From Lachnospiraceae bacterium UBA4260 (GTDB lineage: Bacteria; Bacillota; Clostridia; Lachnospirales; Lachnospiraceae): a stretch of DNA of 64,000 bases. The position numbers were made by a program, and so were the translations under genes. The stretch lies in contig DGWK01000008.1 of NCBI GenBank assembly GCA_002395235.1, forward strand, positions 44,532-108,531, read 5' to 3'. Positions 61,909-64,000 of this stretch are shown here, one piece after another; position 1 is the first letter of the stretch, and each line of letters opens with the position of its first letter. The notes below the pieces were generated by a model. It worked only from the letters and a program-made list of their open reading frames with translations. It searched no databases and was not told where the DNA came from.

Positions 61909-62697
61909 TCAGCAATCCCACTCGCATATATATGCGTAGCGATCTTTATATTTTGCCCCGTCCGGAGTAAAAACTTCTGCCCCGAACTCTGCGTCGTTCC
62001 AATGCCCGCTGTGCATGTTGACGTCCATCTGCACATTAAACTCGCTTCCTCCTGAATTATTGGGTTCTTCTACTCCGGCGCTGTTGGTTCCCCAGTCAAA
62101 ATAGACCGCCTCGCTGCCGTCATAATTGACCCACTGTCCATTCTCATAAACAAGACCGAAGAAAGCTTCCTCATATCCCTGCTCGATCATGTAATTGTAA
62201 AGCGCTTCATTTTCGTCCGCGTCATCGATCTTCGCGAGGTGACCGCCTTGCCCTTCACAATTATCTGCTGCCTGAGAAAAGGAGATTTTACCGTCGTCAT
62301 AGATATGATAATGATGGCCGCCATACGCCATGGCGTAGTCAGGTGCCTGCAGGGCGGGTTCTTCATTTGCAGCTTCCTGCTCTGCCTGGCTTTCGGCGTC
62401 TGCCTGCTCTGCCGCCTGATCACTCTGCTCCGCTGCGGTCTGGTCGCCTTGCTCCGCTGCGGCCACCTGCGGCTCCGGCTGGTTATCCTTTCCGCCAGAC
62501 CCGTCCTTTTTTCCCGTGAGCAGATAGAGGAGCAGCGGGATCAGAATGATGACTGCCGCCACGACCAGCACATCCACTTTAAGTAGACTTGCCGCCCCTT
62601 CTCCACTGCCCTTCTTGGAATCATCTGTTCTCACGCCGCAGTGTGGGCAGACCAATACATTGTCATCTATCTCTTTTCCGCATTTTCTGCAATACAT
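61909..62697 (-). CDS. zinc ribbon - membrane span - C-type lectin-like protein
   Basis: 262 residues and first gene of module B. A zinc ribbon (Cys3, 6, 17, 20) is followed by a membrane span at about 42-62 (VLVVAAVIILIPLLLYLL), an acidic Gln/Ala linker, then a C-type-lectin fold: YHIYDDGKISFSQAADNCEG, GGHLAKIDDADENEAL, FFGLVYENGQWVNYDGS, an EPNN calcium/sugar motif and HWNDAEFG, ending ICEWDC. The conserved EPN and WND signatures suggest calcium-dependent binding, possibly of sugars, outside the cell. Paired with the LRR gene downstream. Confidence 0.88.
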   Translation of the reverse strand: MYCRKCGKEIDDNVLVCPHCGVRTDDSKKGSGEGAASLLKVDVLVVAAVIILIPLLLYLLTGKKDGSGGKDNQPEPQVAAAEQGDQTAAEQSDQAAEQADAESQAEQEAANEEPALQAPDYAMAYGGHHYHIYDDGKISFSQAADNCEGQGGHLAKIDDADENEALYNYMIEQGYEEAFFGLVYENGQWVNYDGSEAVYFDWGTNSAGVEEPNNSGGSEFNVQMDVNMHSGHWNDAEFGAEVFTPDGAKYKDRYAYICEWDC

Positions 62698-62765
62698 CTC
62701 ATGCCCCTCTTAATTAACTGAAATTTGTGTAAAAGTACCAGTGTCAGGTCAATAGTCTGCCTAAA

Positions 62766-62794
62766 ATTATACTATTATGCAGTTACAAAGACAA
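62766..62794 (-). promoter_or_regulatory. promoter of module B
   Basis: On the minus strand TTGTCT (62789-62794), 17 nt, TATAAT (62766-62771), about 68 bp before the lectin-gene start in an AT-rich leader. No strong promoter or terminator was seen inside the 23.8-kb run of genes behind it. Confidence 0.7.
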
Positions 62795-63102
62795 ACTTAA
62801 ATGCCATTTGTTTTCAAAACATTATAGTTGTATTTCGTTTCAATTTTGTTTTCTTTCATAGTCTGTAAGGTAAAAGGCGATGTGACTGTACAGAAGGTAT
62901 ATTTCATTTTTACATTATACATAATATCAAACTCTTTATTCACCTTTTTAATTCAAATAACATGAATATCGGGCATCTTTGGCCAAAAATCAGTCCAAAT
63001 CAGAGATTGTTTGTCATCTTCAATGTAAAACTGATATTGATACTCCCTGTCCGTTACTCCCCGCCTTCTTCGTCTTAATTTTCAATTCTACTCGTTCCGC
63101 AG
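62795..63102. other. AT-rich intergenic region between divergent transcripts
   Basis: I see no gene here. The region is far more AT-rich than its surroundings and lies between the module B promoter and the DUF1284 promoter. It may hold regulatory sites for module B, but I recognise none. Confidence 0.4.
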
Positions 63103-63132
63103 TTGAGTCCCGGCAAAGCTTTTCGCTATAAT
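63103..63132 (+). promoter_or_regulatory. promoter of the DUF1284 gene
   Basis: TTGAGT (63103-63108), 18 nt, TATAAT (63127-63132), 47 bp before the start codon. Confidence 0.65.
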
Positions 63133-63179
63133 AGTTTGAACCATTCCCTGTTTAATCAAAGATAGGATCTGTATTAATC

Positions 63180-63626
63180 ATGAAAACAAGCCTTTCGACA
63201 CTACACCTTCGCCCCCACCACCTTCTGTGCCTCCAGACCTTCATCGGGCACGGCTACAGCGAGGAATTTGTTCAAGAAATGACATCCGTAAAGCGGCAGC
63301 TCGCGCTCAATCCCGGCACTCCGGTCCAATTGGTCGACGGCGCCGACATGCTCTGTCGCCACTGCCCCAATTGCGCAGACGGCCGTTGTACATCTGAGAA
63401 GCCGGCCCTGTTTGATCGATTAATGGCAGACAAAATAGAAAAGTCCGAAAAGATCTCGCTCTCCCGAACTTGCGAATCGAATCATGGCGATGTCTTTTCA
63501 GATTCATTTATGCTGCATGGTATTCCGGAATATCTGACGCTCTCACACGATCTGCTTGAGGAATGCTGTCCCGGATGTGAATGGAAAGAGTTGTGCGGCA
63601 GAGTAATTGACGGGAACGAGAAATAA
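63180..63626 (+). CDS. DUF1284 domain protein
   Basis: 148 residues with the family opening LHLRPHHLLCLQTFIGHGYS and eight scattered cysteines (LCRHCPNC, GRCTS, CCPGCEWKELCG), which suggests an iron-sulfur or zinc site. DUF1284 proteins are found in anaerobes and archaea, and their function is not known. A short AGGA lies about 11 nt before the ATG. It ends at a bidirectional terminator shared with the tRNA cluster. Confidence 0.86.
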   Translation: MKTSLSTLHLRPHHLLCLQTFIGHGYSEEFVQEMTSVKRQLALNPGTPVQLVDGADMLCRHCPNCADGRCTSEKPALFDRLMADKIEKSEKISLSRTCESNHGDVFSDSFMLHGIPEYLTLSHDLLEECCPGCEWKELCGRVIDGNEK

Positions 63627-63651
63627 AGCAATCCTGAGCACTTCGGACAAT

Positions 63652-63688
63652 AAAAAAAGAGAATGCAGATTTCTGCATTCTCTTTTTC
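63652..63688. terminator. bidirectional terminator between DUF1284 gene and tRNA cluster
   Basis: AAGAGAATGCAGA (63657-63669) pairs with TCTGCATTCTCTT (63672-63684). It has an A-run on the left and a T-run on the right, so it ends transcripts from both sides. Confidence 0.93.
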
Positions 63689-63692
63689 ATCG

Positions 63693-63763
63693 AGGTGACA
63701 ACCAGATTTGAACTGGTGATCAGGGAGTTGCAGTCCCTTGCCTTACCACTTGGCTATGTCACC
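63693..63763 (-). tRNA. tRNA-Cys (GCA)
   Basis: Folds as a full cloverleaf: acceptor GGTGACA/TGTCACC, anticodon loop CTGCAAC (anticodon GCA), T-arm ACCAG-TTCAAAT-CTGGT, discriminator U73 as expected for tRNA-Cys. 71 nt; the CCA end is not encoded. Confidence 0.95.
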
Positions 63764-63842
63764 GGATATAAATGCTTCCTAAATGTATTTTAGAAGCTTT
63801 CTCTTAAAACTTCAACAGTTAATGTGACACATTTACTGTTTA

Positions 63843-63914
63843 TGACTCCGACGGGAATCGAACCCGTGTTACCGCCGTGAAAGGGCGATGTCTTGACCGC
63901 TTGACCACGGAGCC
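63843..63914 (-). tRNA. tRNA-Glu (TTC)
   Basis: Cloverleaf with acceptor GGCTCCG/CGGAGTC (one G-U pair), anticodon loop CTTTCAC (anticodon TTC), T-loop TTCGATT. 72 nt including discriminator A. No encoded CCA. Confidence 0.95.
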
Positions 63915-63944
63915 CTGTATAGTAACAGCGACTTCGCTGTCGAA

Positions 63945-64000
63945 CGCCCCGAGCAGGGCTCGAACCTGCAACACCGCGGTTAACAGCCGCGTGCTCTACC
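63945..64000 (-). tRNA. tRNA-Asn (GTT), partial at window edge
   Basis: Anticodon stem-loop with CTGTTAA (anticodon GTT), T-arm GCAGG-TTCGAGC-CCTGC, 3' acceptor strand TCGGGGC and discriminator G73 as in tRNA-Asn. The 5' acceptor strand and part of the D-arm lie beyond the window. CCA not encoded. Confidence 0.92.

Noticed and set aside
38868..62697. Calling module B a type VII or type VI secretion system
   Set aside because: No WXG100 protein, EsaA, EssB or YukD is recognisable for type VII, and no sheath, tube, baseplate or TssJLM genes for type VI. Only the ATPase/kinase/FHA parts are similar.

Overview
The window reads as chromosome from a low-to-mid GC Firmicute of the class Clostridia, most likely near Lachnospiraceae. 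The support is a glgC-glgD pair, a class II fructose-bisphosphate aldolase, a YitT-family membrane protein, the paired TIGR03960/TIGR03936 radical SAM genes, a CIRCE element in front of lon, a BirA-type operator in front of bioY, and strong Shine-Dalgarno sites with occasional GTG/TTG starts. This placement is inferred from gene content only.

Layout: 1-10.4 kb is mostly housekeeping: a truncated DUF2828 gene at the left edge, argC, a tandem hairpin-repeat array, lon, a tetR-yitT operon with its own operators, glgC-glgD, fba and a small XRE regulator. 10.4-28.2 kb is a minus-strand operon of seven large accessory genes (module A), read from 28150 down to 10458: a secreted vWA protein with one membrane span, a 1182-residue tubulin/FtsZ-like GTPase, a coiled-coil membrane protein, a 1318-residue membrane protein ending in a zinc finger and HELTH metallopeptidase, a transglutaminase-like lipoprotein, a YbjN-like protein, and a fusion of a ClpB-type AAA domain, a receiver-like domain and an FtsH-type AAA/M41 protease. 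28.3-38.8 kb returns to ordinary genes: esterase, rhodanese, GNAT, MATE, radical SAM pair, membrane GDPD, shikimate kinase and BioY.

38.9-62.7 kb is a second minus-strand operon, module B, with about 20 genes in 23.8 kb. Most gaps are under 80 bp and many starts and stops overlap. It begins with two zinc-ribbon/one-span/ectodomain proteins (C-type lectin and leucine-rich repeats). These are followed by a soluble FtsK/EssC-like ATPase, a small tail-anchored protein, two unrecognised proteins, a radical SAM activase-like enzyme, a Ser/Thr kinase, a coiled-coil membrane protein, an FHA protein, a ClpB-type AAA ATPase, two small helical proteins, a HerA-type ATPase, a Sel1-repeat membrane protein, a papain/C39-like cysteine-peptidase protein and four small genes, one with a YARHG domain. 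The window closes with a DUF1284 gene and a tRNA cluster (Cys, Glu, partial Asn).

Inference: modules A and B look like two parts of one envelope-associated machine. Surface sensing (lectin, LRR, vWA, YARHG) would connect to kinase/FHA signalling, two pump-type motors, unfoldases, proteases and a cytoskeletal GTPase. Kinase + FHA + ClpB-like ATPase recalls type VI secretion control, and the three-part FtsK ATPase with a small helical protein recalls type VII secretion, but the defining structural genes of both systems are absent. I do not recognise this combination as a named system.
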